DNA of 64,000 bases from JAEUWI01 sp942492815 (GTDB lineage Bacteria > Hydrogenedentota > Hydrogenedentia > Hydrogenedentales > JAEUWI01): assembly GCA_942492815.1 (NCBI GenBank), contig OW818658.1, positions 7,688,001-7,752,000 on the forward strand, in the 5' to 3' direction. Each line of letters starts with the position of its first letter. Within the stretch, counting starts at the first letter, position 1. Positions 63,726-64,000 of the stretch are shown piece by piece. A program made the translations under genes and the position numbers. The notes under the pieces were generated by a model. It did no database searches, was not told where the DNA came from, and was given only the letters and a program-made list of their open reading frames with translations.

Positions 63726-64000
63726 ATGAGCCTGTCGGTGGTCATCCCCACGTGGAATGGACTCGCGATGCTGCGCGAATGCCTGGAGAGTCTGAAGCGC
63801 CAATCTTTTCAGGACTTCGAGATCGTCGTGTCCGACGATGGCTCGACGGATGGCACGGCGGAGCATCTGGCGCAGAATTTTCCCGAGATCGTGGTGGTGC
63901 GATCGGAAAAGAATCAGGGCTTCGTGGCGGCGGTGAACCGGGGGATCGAGCATACGCGGGGCGAGTGGATATTCCTGCTGAATAACGACGTCATTCTGGC
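63726..64000 (+). CDS. GT2 glycosyltransferase (5' part only)
   Basis: Starts at ATG 63726 and runs off the window after about 91 codons. It shows the GT-A start VVIPTWNGLAMLRECLESLK, VSDDGSTDGTAEHL, KNQGFVAAVNRGIEHTRGEW and LLNNDV, the metal-binding D-x-D-type motif. This is the family 2 signature for inverting transferases such as rhamnosyltransferases. A 25-codon frame at 63652-63729 fills the gap before it and is not judged a gene. Confidence 0.9.
   Translation, partial: MSLSVVIPTWNGLAMLRECLESLKRQSFQDFEIVVSDDGSTDGTAEHLAQNFPEIVVVRSEKNQGFVAAVNRGIEHTRGEWIFLLNNDVIL

Noticed and set aside
63652..63729. 25-codon ORF before the GT2 gene
   Set aside because: Low-complexity product and no known family; more likely spacer sequence.

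Overview
This is a GC-rich bacterial chromosome segment with about 47 protein genes on both strands. No rRNA, tRNA, CRISPR array, transposase or phage module was seen. Gene content is that of a free-living, Gram-negative polysaccharide degrader and exopolysaccharide producer: heparinase-like lyases, a GH38 mannosidase, a sialate O-acetylesterase, CotH/PKD and FG-GAP secreted proteins, phytanoyl-CoA dioxygenase and many lipoproteins with lipoboxes. Gly-Glu repeat lipoproteins together with mirrored short-tandem-repeat hairpins suggest a PVC/Hydrogenedentota-type lineage. That placement is inference; no marker gene here proves it.

Layout. 1-2572: a partial secreted CotH/PKD lipoprotein with a (Gly-Glu)n tract. 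2921-9263: class III aminotransferase, an MBL hydrolase/unknown secreted protein pair, and a heparinase II/III-like protein. 9392-16212 and 19749-24249: a polysaccharide locus with two GT4 glycosyltransferases, heparinase-like protein, O-antigen ligase-TPR fusion, TPR protein, Wzz-like chain-length protein, Wzx-like flippase and RfbC, interrupted by the GH38 mannosidase. 24347-26021: an unknown secreted protein and a tandemly duplicated LAB_N membrane protein. 26140-28324: groES-groEL with a CIRCE operator and terminator. 28580-33944: ankyrin protein, acs and Nudix hydrolase. 33981-35974: PilZ protein and a fused iron-type ABC permease. 36165-41669: a DeoR regulator divergent from two zinc dehydrogenases, a class II aldolase and an FG-GAP protein, probably a sugar or polyol catabolic unit.

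41858-45689 is accessory: a chimeric hypothetical gene, two AT-richer methyltransferases, a secreted metallo-hydrolase and a HigBA-like toxin-antitoxin pair with a palindromic operator. 45703-55601 holds sialate esterase, a secreted three-domain RidA-like protein, a GT4, phytanoyl-CoA dioxygenase, a NagB-like protein lacking one catalytic Asp, an AT-richer Sel1 protein and an aldehyde dehydrogenase. 55764-59251 is an operon of HtrA, a pseudo-HtrA and a TPR lipoprotein. 59474-64000 begins a second, translationally coupled polysaccharide locus.

The most unusual signal is not a gene. Spacers repeatedly hold hairpins whose two arms are short tandem arrays in inverted orientation, with fixed unit lengths of 7, 9 or 10 nt. 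At least eight have 9-nt units, and three of them share a conserved core and flank. They often sit immediately beside stop codons. A second, REP-like palindrome family (core GGCACAGCC-N-GGCTGTGCC) is also dispersed here.
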